From Burkholderiales bacterium (lineage in GTDB: Bacteria > Pseudomonadota > Gammaproteobacteria > Burkholderiales > Burkholderiaceae_C), in assembly GCA_016195825.1 (NCBI GenBank), contig JACPYV010000025.1, forward strand, positions 1 to 39,262: a stretch of DNA of 39,262 bases, read 5' to 3'. The position numbers were made by a program, and so were the translations under genes. This document shows, one piece after another, positions 29,752-39,262 of this stretch; position 1 is the first letter of the stretch, and each line of letters begins with the position of its first letter. Under the pieces are notes generated by a model, which was not told where the DNA came from, ran no database searches, and saw only the letters and a program-made list of their open reading frames with translations.

Positions 29752-29759
29752 ATTCTATA
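29752..29759 (-). promoter_or_regulatory. -10 element for tRNA-Ser
   Basis: TATAGAAT on the minus strand lies 14 bases before the tRNA 5' end and between it and the lysC stop. It is a near-consensus -10 box. No convincing -35 was found at 17 bases; CGCAAG is the best candidate. It would let the tRNA be transcribed independently of lysC. Confidence 0.6.
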
Positions 29760-29787
29760 CCAGACGCGTGGCAGTTCTTGCGAAAAG

Positions 29788-31062
29788 TCAGGCCGAAGTG
29801 GCTTCCTGGTCCAGATCGAAGGCCTTATGCAACGCGCGCACGGCCAGTTCCATGTACTTCTCGTCGATGACGACGCTGGTCTTGATCTCGCTCGTGGAGA
29901 TCATCTGGATGTTGATGCCCTCTTCCGACAGCGCGCGGAACATCTTGCTGGCCACGCCCACATGCGAGCGCATACCGATGCCCACGATGGACACCTTGCA
30001 GATCTTGGGGTCGCCCAGGACCTTGCTGGCGTTGGTGGCCGGGCCGACGGTGTTCTGCAGCAGGTCCATCGTGCGCGCGTAGTCGTTGCGGTGCACGGTG
30101 AACGAGAAGTCGGTCTTGCCATCGTGGGAGACGTTCTGGATGATGACGTCGATGTCGATGTTGGCCTCGGCGACCGGGCCCAGGATCTGGAAGGCGATGC
30201 CGGGCTTGTCGGGCACGCCCAGCAGCGTCACCTTGGCCTCGTCACGGTTGAAGGCAATGCCCGAAACGACGGCTTGTTCCATTTTTTCGTCCTCTTCAAA
30301 ACTGATCAGGGTGCCGGACTTGGCTTCCTCGTTGATGTCGATGTCCCAGGGCGTGAAGCTGGACAGCACGCGCAGCGGCACGCGGTACTTGCCGGCAAAC
30401 TCCACCGAGCGGATCTGCAGGATCTTGGAGCCCAGCGACGCCATCTCCAGCATCTCTTCGAAGCTGATGGTGTGCAGGCGGCGCGCCTCCGGGACGATGC
30501 GCGGGTCGGTCGTGTAGACGCCGTCCACGTCGGTGTAGATCAGGCACTCGTCGGCCTTCATCGCCGCGGCGATCGCCACGGCCGACGTGTCGGAGCCGCC
30601 GCGGCCCAGCGTCGTGATGTTGCCCACCGGGTCGATGCCCTGGAAGCCGGTAATGACCACCACCTTGCCAGCCGCAAGGTCGGCGCGCACGCGGGCGTCG
30701 TCGATGCTCTCGATGCGAGCCTTGGTGTAGGACGAGTCGGTGGCCACGGGCACCTGCCAGCCGGCGTAGCTGACGGCCTCCATGCCTTCAGCCTGCAGCG
30801 CGATGGCCAGCAGGCCCACCGAGACCTGCTCGCCGGTCGCAGCGATGGCATCCATCTCGCGCATCACGGCCGCCGTCTGGCTGCCGGGCGACAGTTCCTT
30901 GGCCAGGCCCAGCAGACGGTTGGTCTCACCGCTCATCGCCGACGGCACCACCACCATCTGGTGGCCGGCACGCGCCCATTTGGCGACACGCTTGGCGACG
31001 TTGCGGATGCGCTCGGTGGACCCCATCGAGGTGCCGCCGTACTTGTGGACGATCAGAGCCAT
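29788..31062 (-). CDS. lysC: Aspartate kinase
   Basis: A 424-residue monofunctional aspartokinase, which phosphorylates aspartate in the first step of lysine, threonine and methionine synthesis. The N-terminus has the kinase signature [11 protein letters not shown]; the catalytic domain includes [24 protein letters not shown] and [38 protein letters not shown]. Two C-terminal ACT domains (about 265-424) for feedback by lysine/threonine include [17 protein letters not shown] and [19 protein letters not shown]. The ATG at 31062 starts the protein at the first beta strand; an upstream extension in frame is not conserved-looking. It lies after tilS and before tRNA-Ser, an order I recall as conserved in Burkholderiales. 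Confidence 0.97.
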   Translation of the reverse strand: MALIVHKYGGTSMGSTERIRNVAKRVAKWARAGHQMVVVPSAMSGETNRLLGLAKELSPGSQTAAVMREMDAIAATGEQVSVGLLAIALQAEGMEAVSYAGWQVPVATDSSYTKARIESIDDARVRADLAAGKVVVITGFQGIDPVGNITTLGRGGSDTSAVAIAAAMKADECLIYTDVDGVYTTDPRIVPEARRLHTISFEEMLEMASLGSKILQIRSVEFAGKYRVPLRVLSSFTPWDIDINEEAKSGTLISFEEDEKMEQAVVSGIAFNRDEAKVTLLGVPDKPGIAFQILGPVAEANIDIDVIIQNVSHDGKTDFSFTVHRNDYARTMDLLQNTVGPATNASKVLGDPKICKVSIVGIGMRSHVGVASKMFRALSEEGINIQMISTSEIKTSVVIDEKYMELAVRALHKAFDLDQEATSA

Positions 31063-32407
31063 GTGTTTGAGCGAAGGCTGAAGACGGGGCTGCCAGGACG
31101 GCACGCTCCCAAACCCCCGATTTTATGCGCCTACCCGGTCTTCGCCTTCGCTCTGCGGCAAGGCTGAATCCTCCAGCCAGCGTAAGGCCAGCTGCGGCTC
31201 ATCTTGATTGGCGAAGGCACGGGCATCCATGCCCAGCCCGGCAACGGCGATCAACCGCTGTTCGGCGTCGAACAGCAACGGTCCGCTGCGGCGCCAGGGC
31301 GGCAGGCCGACCTCCTGGCAAGCCTTCTTCAGGCTGCGGGGCACCGAGGCCGGCGCGCGCTGGAACTGCCCGGCACCAGAGCGGCCCTGCTGGGTCAGCC
31401 GCACCAACCGGGCCGGTGCGACACCAGGCCTGGCCGGTTCCACCACCCACGCACCGCCCCAGCCCGCCTGCGGGTAGCGGCCCGGGCGGCTGAGGTCCAG
31501 CACGACAGAACCGGGCAACTTGCTCGACTGCGCCTCCCAGAAGAGCCCGTCCCGCCAGGCATGCAAGGCGCCACCGGGTGCGGGCCAGGACAGCGTGGCG
31601 CCCAGCCGCCATTCCGCTTGCACGCGCACGACGAGGCTGGCCGGCGCAGTCATGTGCGCCGACAGCCAGGCACGCAGCGCGTTGCTGGCACGCGCGGGCG
31701 ACAGCCGGGCCCATGCTGACAGGTCCAACCGCCCGGGTGTCGAGAGGCCTGCGAGGTCGGCTGCCGCGACCTCGGCTGCAAGGTCGGCCGCCTGCTGGGC
31801 CCAGCGCGCGGCCTGTGCCAACCCGGCTTCGGCCGCCGGAAAAGCGGGCCACAGGCTCAGACGCAGCCGGTTGCGGGCGAAGCGAGCGTCGCCGTTGCTG
31901 GGGTCTTCTATCCATCGCAGGCCATGCTGCTCGGCGTAGGCCAGGATGGCTTCACGCGGCAGGTCCAGCCAGGGCCGCGCCCAGCAGAGGCCGTAGCGCC
32001 ACTGCGCCCGCGGCATGGCCGACAGACCCGCGACGCCGGCACCACGCAAGGCCTGCAGAAGAAAGGTCTCGGCCTGGTCGCGGCGGTGGTGGGCCAGCAG
32101 CAGCAGGTCGGCACCCGCGGCGATGCTCATGTCGTGCAGTGCACGGTGTCGGCCGGCGCGCGCCCAGGCTTCGATGCTGTCACCCGGCGCCGGGCTACCG
32201 CTCAGGCGCGTGCAAGCGAAGCCGACGCCCAGCTCGCGGGCGACACGCTCGCCATGCGCCGCCCAGTCATCGGCGTGCGACTGCAGGCCGTGATGGACAT
32301 GCAGCGCGACGACCCGACAGCCGGCCGCCGCGCGGGCTGTGGCGTGCAGCAGCGCCGTGGAATCCAGGCCGCCGCTGAAGGCGACGGCAACAACGTCACC
32401 GGAAGGA

Positions 32408-33378
<971 letters not shown>

Positions 33379-33379
<1 letters not shown>

Positions 33380-34032
33380 CAGTAGTCCACGGGTAGCGGA
33401 TCGAGGCTGCGCCAAATGTACCAAACCGCCACCGAGCGGTAGGGTGCCCAGGCGTCGCCGACTTCGCGCGCCTCGGCGCGGGATACGGGCTCGCCGGAGA
33501 AGTAATTCTGGCTGATGCCCTTCAGCAGGCCCACGTCGTCCAGGGGCATCACATTGGGGCGCATCAGGTGAAAGATCAGGAACATCTCGGCCGTCCAGCG
33601 GCCAATGCCGCGGATGGCGACCAGCTCCTCGATGATGGCTTCGTCGTCCATCTGTGCCCATTGGCGCACATGCACGCTGCCGGCGTGGAAGTGCTCGGCC
33701 AGGTCGCGCAGGTATTCGACCTTGCGCGCGGACAGGCCGGCGGCGCGCTGCTCTTCGACGCCCAGGGCCAGCACGGCCGCCGGCTGGCACTTGGGTGCCA
33801 GCGCCACCCAGCGGTTCCAGACGGACTGGGCGGCCTTGACCGAGATCTGCTGGCCGACGATGGAGCGCGCCAGCGTCGCAAACGCGTCGCCACGGCTTTG
33901 CAGGCGAGCCTCGCCGAACTGGGGGATCAGCTTCTTCAGCACACGGTCGCGCTTGACCAGGTGCTTGCAGGCCTCGTCCCAATAGGGCGGAATGACTTCA
34001 GGCGTGACGCCAACAGGGGGCTTGGACGCCAT
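33379..34032 (-). CDS. DNA-3-methyladenine glycosylase II (AlkA-like)
   Basis: A 217-residue HhH-GPD DNA glycosylase that removes alkylated bases such as 3-methyladenine. The helix-hairpin-helix and catalytic region read [19 protein letters not shown] followed by [10 protein letters not shown], where Asp166 aligns with the catalytic aspartate of Alk[20 protein letters not shown] is the other strongly conserved segment. It lacks the N-terminal beta domain of E. coli AlkA, so it is the short form common outside enterics. It is linked to cysS upstream and accA downstream by one-base overlaps, suggesting constitutive expression with housekeeping genes rather than an Ada-type adaptive response. 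Confidence 0.94.
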
Positions 34033-35402
34033 CAGCTCTTCACCCAGGTCGTGCCGTCGGCACCGTCCTTCAACGTGATGCCCTTGGCCGACAACTCGGC
34101 ACGGATCGCGTCTGCGCCGGCGAAGTCCTTGGCAGCCTTGGCGGCTGCGCGGGCGCCGATGCGTTCCTCGATCCAGGCGCCGTCGTCGCCCGAGCCGCCT
34201 TGCAGGTAGGCGCGGGGCTCCTGCTGCAGCACACCGAGCACGCCAGCGAGCGCCTTCAACAGGCCGGCCCGCTCGGGCGAACGGTCACGGTTGACCTCGT
34301 TGACCAGGTCGAACAACACGGCCATCGCGCCGGGCGTGCCGAAGTCTTCGTCCATCGCAGCCTTGAAGGCCGCCGCACTGGGCTCGGCCCAGTCGATGGT
34401 GACGTCGGCCGGCGGCACGGCATCCAGCGCCGTGTAGAGACGCGTCAGCGCCGTGCGGGCATCTTCCAGATGGGTGTCGCTGAAGTTGAACGGCCGACGG
34501 TAGTGCGTGCGCAACATGAAGAAGCGCAGCGTCTCGCCGTCAAACTTCTGCAGCACGTCGCGGATGGTGAAGAAGTTGCCCAGGCTCTTGGACATCTTCT
34601 CGCCGTCGACGTTCAGGAAGCCGTTGTGCAGCCAGTACTTGGCGAAGTCGTAGCCGGCACCCTCGCTTTGCGCGATCTCGTTCTCGTGGTGCGGGAACTG
34701 CAGGTCGGCACCACCACCATGGATGTCGAAGCTTTCGCCCAGCAGCGCGCAACTCATGGCCGAGCACTCGATGTGCCAGCCGGGGCGGCCTTCGCCGAAG
34801 GGCGCGGCCCACTTGGCGTCGGACGGCTCATCGGCCTTGGCGGCCTTCCACAGCACGAAGTCCAGCGGGTCCAGCTTGCCGTCGTCCACCGCCACGCGCT
34901 CGCCTGCGCGCAGGTCGTCCACGCTCTTGCCACTGAGCTTGCCGTAGCCGTCGAACTTGCGCACCGCGTAGTTCACGTCACCACCCTCGGCGCGGTAAGC
35001 CAGGCCGCGCTCCTCCAGGCGAGCGATCAGCGACAGCATCTGGGGCACGTACGCTGTCGCGCGCGGCTCGTGGTCCGGGCGCAGCAGCCCCACGGCGGCG
35101 AAGTCCGCGTGCATCGCAGCTGTCATCTCCTCGGTCAGCTGACGGATGGTGATGCCACGCTCGACGGCGCGCCGGATGATCTTGTCGTCGATGTCCGTCA
35201 CGTTGCGCACGTAGGTCACGGCATAGCCGCTGGCACGCAGCCAGCGGTAGATGACGTCAAACGCCATGTTCATGCGCAGGTGCCCCATGTGGCACAAGTC
35301 GTAGACCGTGATGCCGCAGACGTACATGCGCACTTGGCCAGGCACGAGCGGTTGGAAGTCTTCGAGAGTGCGGCTGAGGGAGTTGTGGACGCGCAGGGAC
35401 AT
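34032..35402 (-). CDS. cysS: Cysteinyl-tRNA synthetase
   Basis: A 456-residue class I aminoacyl-tRNA synthetase that charges tRNA-Cys. The ATP site motifs are HMGH in [16 protein letters not shown] and KMSKS in [14 protein letters not shown]. The zinc ligands start with Cys in [11 protein letters not shown] and continue in the [10 protein letters not shown] and [17 protein letters not shown] blocks. The length is close to the usual 460-470. The ATG at 35402 precedes [18 protein letters not shown]. It is the first gene of the minus-strand housekeeping run and overlaps the glycosylase gene by one base. Confidence 0.98.
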   Translation of the reverse strand: MSLRVHNSLSRTLEDFQPLVPGQVRMYVCGITVYDLCHMGHLRMNMAFDVIYRWLRASGYAVTYVRNVTDIDDKIIRRAVERGITIRQLTEEMTAAMHADFAAVGLLRPDHEPRATAYVPQMLSLIARLEERGLAYRAEGGDVNYAVRKFDGYGKLSGKSVDDLRAGERVAVDDGKLDPLDFVLWKAAKADEPSDAKWAAPFGEGRPGWHIECSAMSCALLGESFDIHGGGADLQFPHHENEIAQSEGAGYDFAKYWLHNGFLNVDGEKMSKSLGNFFTIRDVLQKFDGETLRFFMLRTHYRRPFNFSDTHLEDARTALTRLYTALDAVPPADVTIDWAEPSAAAFKAAMDEDFGTPGAMAVLFDLVNEVNRDRSPERAGLLKALAGVLGVLQQEPRAYLQGGSGDDGAWIEERIGARAAAKAAKDFAGADAIRAELSAKGITLKDGADGTTWVKS

Positions 35403-35471
35403 TTGAGACGGAAACAGGGGCCTGGAGACGCCGGGAAGCCACGAAGTGCAACCGGGAAGCCACCAACAAGA

Positions 35472-35502
35472 AGCCCCGCACCGGGGGCGGCCAGGCGGGG
35501 CT
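35472..35502. other. GC-rich inverted repeat between cysS and TPR gene
   Basis: AGCCCCGC (35472-35479) pairs with GCGGGGCT (35495-35502). On the minus strand, ahead of cysS, the stem is followed by a T-rich CTTCTTGTTGG, so it could attenuate cysS transcription; on the plus strand it precedes the TPR gene by about 57 bases. No Cys-specific leader peptide was found. Confidence 0.4.
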
Positions 35503-35559
35503 CATAGAATGATTTCAGTATACCGGCCGACCCTGACGCCGCCCCCCGCTACAACCCTC

Positions 35560-36075
35560 ATGCCCACCCGCCTCCTCATCCTCGCGCTGCTCGCCGCCCT
35601 GGCGTGGCTGCCCGCCCACGCCGACGATCTCGCCGGCGCCCAGCGCCTGTGGCTGGCCGGCCAGAAGACCCAGGCCGTCGAGCAGGTCGAGGAAGCGCTG
35701 ACGCGCACGCCCGACGACCTGCAACTGCGTTTCGCGCTGGGCGTCATGCGCATGGACCTCGGCGAGCGCGCGAAGGCGACGACCATCTTCACGCGGCTGA
35801 CGCAGGACTTCCCCGACCTGGCCGACCCGTACAACAACCTCGCCGTGCTGCACGCCGCGGCTGGCGAGCTTGACGAGGCCAAGGCTGCGCTCGAGCAGGC
35901 CTTGCGCCTGCAGCCCGAGCATGCGCAAGCCCAGGAGAATCTGGGTGACGTGCTGTTGCGCCTGGCGCTGCGCGCCTACCAGCGCGCCCAGAAGGCTGCC
36001 GCCGTACCCGGCGATGCGCTGGCCGGCAAGATCAACCGCACACTGGCGCTGACCCGCGAACTGCGTGCCCACTGA
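35560..36075 (+). CDS. Exported TPR-repeat protein
   Basis: A 171-residue periplasmic protein. The signal peptide is MPTRLLILALLAALAWLPAHA. After it come about three tetratricopeptide repeats: AQRLWLAGQKTQAVEQVEEALTRTPDD, LQLRFALGVMRMDLGERAKATTIFTRLTQDFPD and DPYNNLAVLHAAAGELDEAKAALEQALRLQPEH. They form a helical scaffold for protein contacts. The next gene encodes a periplasmic cyclophilin whose ATG lies 11 bases after this stop, so a joint role in envelope protein folding is plausible. The ATG at 35560 has no clear ribosome-binding site but starts the signal peptide. Confidence 0.88.
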   Translation: MPTRLLILALLAALAWLPAHADDLAGAQRLWLAGQKTQAVEQVEEALTRTPDDLQLRFALGVMRMDLGERAKATTIFTRLTQDFPDLADPYNNLAVLHAAAGELDEAKAALEQALRLQPEHAQAQENLGDVLLRLALRAYQRAQKAAAVPGDALAGKINRTLALTRELRAH

Positions 36076-36085
36076 CCCCCGCCCA

Positions 36086-36679
36086 ATGACCAAGACCAAG
36101 ACCAAGACCAAGACCACGTCCCTGCTCCTCGCCGGCCTGCTGGCCACCCTGCTGGCCGCGGGCAGCGCTGCCGCCCAAACCGTGAAGCTGCAGACCACGG
36201 AAGGCGACATCCGCATCGAACTGGACGCGGCCAAGGCGCCGAAGACCGTCGCCAACTTCCTGCAGTACGTGAAGGCCGGCCACTACAACGGCGTCGTCTT
36301 CCATCGGGTCATCGACGGTTTCATGATCCAGACCGGTGGTTACGACGCCAAGCTGATCCAGCGGCCGGTCAAGGCGGCCATCCCCCTGGAGTCGCACAAC
36401 GGCCTGTCCAATGTGCGCGGCAGCCTGGCGATGGCACGCACAGGCGACCCCAATTCGGCCACATCGCAGTTCTTCATCAACGTGGCCGACAACGTGCGCC
36501 TGGACGGCGAACCGGACAACCGCGCCAGCGGCTATGCCGTCTTCGGCCAGGTCATCGACGGCATGGACGTCGTCGACAAGATCCGCGCCGTGGAAGTGGC
36601 GCCCAAGGGCGTCCACGAACACTTCCCGGTCAAGCCCATCTTCATCACCAAGGCTCTCGTCGAGCCTGTCAAAAAATGA
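36086..36679 (+). CDS. Periplasmic cyclophilin-type peptidyl-prolyl isomerase
   Basis: A 197-residue cyclophilin with a signal peptide ([21 protein letters not shown]), so it acts in the periplasm, catalysing cis-trans isomerisation of prolyl bonds. The active-site blocks are [14 protein letters not shown] (catalytic Arg) and [18 protein letters not shown], with the late [15 protein letters not shown]. The N-terminus before the hydrophobic core is [10 protein letters not shown], encoded by four ACCAAG hexamers. The ATG at 36086 was chosen over a GTG seven codons earlier because it follows the TPR gene stop. It overlaps ppiB as ATGA and is its paralogue, probably from an old duplication. Confidence 0.93.
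   Translation: MTKTKTKTKTTSLLLAGLLATLLAAGSAAAQTVKLQTTEGDIRIELDAAKAPKTVANFLQYVKAGHYNGVVFHRVIDGFMIQTGGYDAKLIQRPVKAAIPLESHNGLSNVRGSLAMARTGDPNSATSQFFINVADNVRLDGEPDNRASGYAVFGQVIDGMDVVDKIRAVEVAPKGVHEHFPVKPIFITKALVEPVKK
36089..36112 (+). repeat. (ACCAAG)4 tandem hexamer in signal peptide
   Basis: Four perfect copies of ACCAAG directly follow the start codon of the periplasmic cyclophilin, giving Thr-Lys repeats in the positively charged n-region. Copy-number change would be in frame and would alter the n-region charge. Confidence 0.9.
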
Positions 36680-37173
36680 GCCAAGTCAAACTCACCACCA
36701 ACCACGGCGACATCCTGATTGAACTGGACGCCGAGAAGGCGCCGCTGTCGGTCGCCAACTTCCTCAGCTACGTCCGCAAGGGCCACTACGACGGCACGGT
36801 GTTCCACCGCGTCATCAAGGGTTTCATGATCCAGGGCGGCGGCTTTGAAGTCGGCATGAAGCAGAAGGCCACCGACGCGCAGATCCAGAACGAGGCCAAC
36901 AACGGCCTGAAGAACGCCCACTACACGCTGGCCATGGCGCGCACCAACGCACCGCACTCGGCCACCGCGCAGTTCTTCATCAACACGACAAACAACGGCT
37001 TCCTGGACTTCAAGTCCGAGAGCCCGTCGGGCTGGGGCTACGCCGTCTTCGGCAAGGTCATCGAAGGCAAGGATGTCGTCGACAAGATCGAGAAGTCCAA
37101 GACCGCGACGCGCTCGGGCCACGGCGACGTGCCGGTCGAGGACGTCATCATCGAGAAAGCCGTCGAAGTTTGA
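36676..37173 (+). CDS. ppiB: Cytoplasmic cyclophilin-type peptidyl-prolyl isomerase
   Basis: A 165-residue cyclophilin without signal peptide, the cytoplasmic PpiB type that speeds proline isomerisation during folding. Key blocks are [16 protein letters not shown] with the catalytic Arg, [31 protein letters not shown], and [15 protein letters not shown]. It is shorter than many eukaryotic cyclophilins and lacks their Trp-containing insert, as usual for bacterial PpiB. Its ATG overlaps the stop of the periplasmic paralogue and its own stop overlaps the lpxH start, so all three are translated in series. Confidence 0.96.
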   Translation: MSQVKLTTNHGDILIELDAEKAPLSVANFLSYVRKGHYDGTVFHRVIKGFMIQGGGFEVGMKQKATDAQIQNEANNGLKNAHYTLAMARTNAPHSATAQFFINTTNNGFLDFKSESPSGWGYAVFGKVIEGKDVVDKIEKSKTATRSGHGDVPVEDVIIEKAVEV

Positions 37174-37916
37174 TCCCCACGCTCTCGGCCCCGGTGCAGT
37201 GGCAGCAGATCGACCTGCTGTCCGACCTGCACCTCGGGCCGGACACGCCGGCGACGCTGAGCCGGCTGGAACGGCATCTCGCCGAGACGTCCGCGCAAGC
37301 GGTGCTGCTGCTGGGCGACATCTTCGAAGTCTGGGTCGGCGACGACGCGCGCCACGAGCCCTTCGAAGCCGGCGTCGTGCGCCTGCTGCTCGACGCCTCG
37401 AAGCGGCTGGCGCTGTTCTTCATGCCTGGCAACCGTGACTTCCTGGTCGGGCCGGAACTGCTGGCTGACGCCGGCATGACCCCCCTGCCCGACCCCACCG
37501 TGCTGGCAGCCTTCGGCCAGCACTGGCTGCTCGTGCATGGCGACGCCCAATGCCTGGACGACGAGGCCTACCAGGCCTTCCGCCGCCAGGTGCGTTCGCC
37601 CGCATGGCAGGCCCAGCTGCTCACCCAGCCATTGGAAGCCCGCCAGATGCTGGGCCGGCAGATGCGCGCAGGCAGCCGCGCGGCGCAGGCCGCGCAGCTG
37701 ATGTCGACCGACCTTGACGCCGACGCGTGCCGCGCACTGCTGGCCGAGGCCGGCGCGACCACGATGATCCACGGCCACACGCACCGCCCCGCCGAGCACG
37801 ATCTGGGCGGCGGCCTGCGGCGCGTCGTCCTGTCCGACTGGGACCTGGGGGCCACGCCGCCTCGCGGCGACGTGATCCGCCTGTCCGCCACCGGGCTGCA
37901 CCGCATGCCGTTGTGA
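37170..37916 (+). CDS. lpxH: UDP-2,3-diacylglucosamine diphosphatase
   Basis: A 248-residue calcineurin-like metallophosphoesterase LpxH. It hydrolyses UDP-2,3-diacylglucosamine to lipid X and UMP in lipid A synthesis at the inner membrane's cytoplasmic face. Metal-binding motifs are all present: LLSDLHLG (D-x-H), [13 protein letters not shown] (GD), [10 protein letters not shown] (GNRD), LLVHGD (HGD) and MIHGHTHRP (GHTH). It starts with TTG at 37170, overlapping the ppiB stop as TTGA; no ATG precedes SDLHLG. Its stop in turn overlaps the GTG of mtfA. Length is normal (about 240). Confidence 0.96.
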   Translation: MIPTLSAPVQWQQIDLLSDLHLGPDTPATLSRLERHLAETSAQAVLLLGDIFEVWVGDDARHEPFEAGVVRLLLDASKRLALFFMPGNRDFLVGPELLADAGMTPLPDPTVLAAFGQHWLLVHGDAQCLDDEAYQAFRRQVRSPAWQAQLLTQPLEARQMLGRQMRAGSRAAQAAQLMSTDLDADACRALLAEAGATTMIHGHTHRPAEHDLGGGLRRVVLSDWDLGATPPRGDVIRLSATGLHRMPL

Positions 37917-38704
37917 TCCTGAAAGCCCTGCACACCCGCTGGCGAGGGTGGCGCGAGCAGCGCGCCGTCGAGCGCCACGCCATTCCCGATGCTCTGTGGC
38001 AGCTGACGCTGCTGCGCTACCCCTTCCTGGCCCAGCGCAGCGACGCGGACCTCGCCGAGCTGCGCCGTCTGTGCAGCCTCTTTCTCGCCGCCAAGGAGTT
38101 TCACGGCGTGGACGGTTTCGAGGTCACCGATGAAGTCGCCGTGGCCGTCGCGGCCCAGGCCTGCCTGCCCGTGTTGCGCCTGGGGCTGTCCTGGTATGAC
38201 GGCTTCATCGGCATCGTCATGCACGCGGGCGAGGTCGTCGCGCAGCGGCGCTTCGAGGACGAGGACGGCGTCGTCCACGAGTACGACGAGGAGCTCGCCG
38301 GCGAAGCCATGGAGGGCGGGCCGCTGATGCTGAGCTGGACAGCGATTGCAGTCAGCAACGACCCGGCACAGTTCGGCGTGGACGAGGTCTTCAACGTGGT
38401 CATCCACGAGTTCGCCCATGTCATCGACATGCGCGACGGCCTGGCCGACGGCGTGCCGCCGCTCGACACAGAGGAGCGCGAGCACTGGATCACGGTCATC
38501 GACGCCGAGTGGGAGAAATTCTGCGCGCGTGTCGACGCCGGCGAGGCCACGCTGATCGACCCCTACGGCGCCGAGGCCGTCGAGGAGTTCTTCGCCGTGG
38601 CCGTCGAAGCCTTCTTTGTTGCCCCGCACGCGATGCAGGCCGAGGTGCCGGTGTTGTACGGGCTGCTGGCCGGCTTTTTCAGGCAGGACCCGGCCGCCGC
38701 ATGA
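37913..38704 (+). CDS. mtfA: MtfA-type zinc metallopeptidase (M90)
   Basis: A 263-residue peptidase of the MtfA/DgsA anti-repressor family. In E. coli MtfA binds the glucose regulator Mlc and has zinc-dependent aminopeptidase activity. The zinc motif is IHEFAH in VVIHEFAHVIDMRDG, with the downstream glutamate in EEFFAVAVEAFF. VVHEYDEELAGEA and LMLSWTAIAVSN are other conserved stretches. It starts with GTG at 37913, overlapping the lpxH stop as GTGA; a longer frame into lpxH is shadow. It is followed by a good terminator. Whether Mlc is its partner here is unknown. Confidence 0.93.
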   Translation: MILKALHTRWRGWREQRAVERHAIPDALWQLTLLRYPFLAQRSDADLAELRRLCSLFLAAKEFHGVDGFEVTDEVAVAVAAQACLPVLRLGLSWYDGFIGIVMHAGEVVAQRRFEDEDGVVHEYDEELAGEAMEGGPLMLSWTAIAVSNDPAQFGVDEVFNVVIHEFAHVIDMRDGLADGVPPLDTEEREHWITVIDAEWEKFCARVDAGEATLIDPYGAEAVEEFFAVAVEAFFVAPHAMQAEVPVLYGLLAGFFRQDPAAA

Positions 38705-38706
38705 AG

Positions 38707-38730
38707 AAAGGGACGCCGAGGCGTCCCTTT
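38707..38730. terminator. Terminator between mtfA and clpA
   Basis: AAAGGGACGC (38707-38716) pairs with GCGTCCCTTT (38721-38730) around CGAG. The stem ends in T/A runs on both sides, so it can serve both convergent genes. Confidence 0.85.
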
Positions 38731-38746
38731 CCGTGCTGCGCGAGGC

Positions 38747-39262
<516 letters not shown>

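Noticed and set aside
33380..33982. Upstream extension of accA to 524 codons
   Set aside because: The extension is an out-of-frame reading of the glycosylase gene; the conserved AccA N-terminus begins at the ATG at 33379.

Overview
The window looks like chromosomal DNA from a GC-rich beta-proteobacterium of the order Burkholderiales, probably of the Roseateles/Rubrivivax/Mitsuaria type. This is inferred from the cysS-glycosylase-accA-tilS-lysC cluster, the cyclophilin pair-lpxH-mtfA run, the Bug-type binding protein and the strong third-position GC bias, which produces very long antisense shadow ORFs. The family was not confirmed by any search. Most genes are packed into short operons with 1-4 nt stop/start overlaps.

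Layout. 1-649: 5' part of an MHS-family transporter gene (minus) with an 11-bp phased repeat upstream. 879-5951: minus-strand genes, namely two tandem cyanophycinase-like peptidases, a DUF3224 protein, a secreted Gly/Lys/His-tailed protein, a YbaK-type deacylase, a DUF1289 protein and a DsbA-fold isomerase. 6121-8814: a TonB-dependent receptor divergent from the peptidases. 8807-10649: an SDR-YceH-thioesterase operon (minus). 10780-13341: ETF-ubiquinone oxidoreductase and a DUF72 protein (plus). 13338-13958: a PaiB-like protein (minus). 14224-18327: a large CheW-domain protein with duplicated sensory modules, fdhD and a LuxR-type response regulator (plus), converging on a hybrid sensor kinase (18319-20070, minus). 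20150-25074: a lipoprotein, then a Bug-type binding protein translationally coupled to a CHASE-PAS-GGDEF diguanylate cyclase (minus).

25105-29645 looks like a decayed genomic island at the 3' end of tRNA-Ser(GCU). It holds an ECF sigma/FecR pair with no TonB receptor, a shortened mutator-type transposase relative, an XRE regulator, an IS3-family transposase scrap, and a tyrosine integrase pseudogene broken by one frameshift and one amber codon. Direct repeats that could be integrase arm sites lie upstream of the integrase.

29645-39262 is conserved housekeeping DNA: tRNA-Ser, lysC, tilS, accA, an AlkA-like glycosylase and cysS (minus); then a TPR protein, periplasmic and cytoplasmic cyclophilins, lpxH and mtfA (plus); and finally the 3' part of clpA (minus).

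The most interesting points are the tandem extended cyanophycinase-like genes facing a TonB receptor, the double-sensor CheW protein, the binding protein coupled to a c-di-GMP synthase, several unexplained operator-like repeats, and the layered decay of the tRNA-Ser island.
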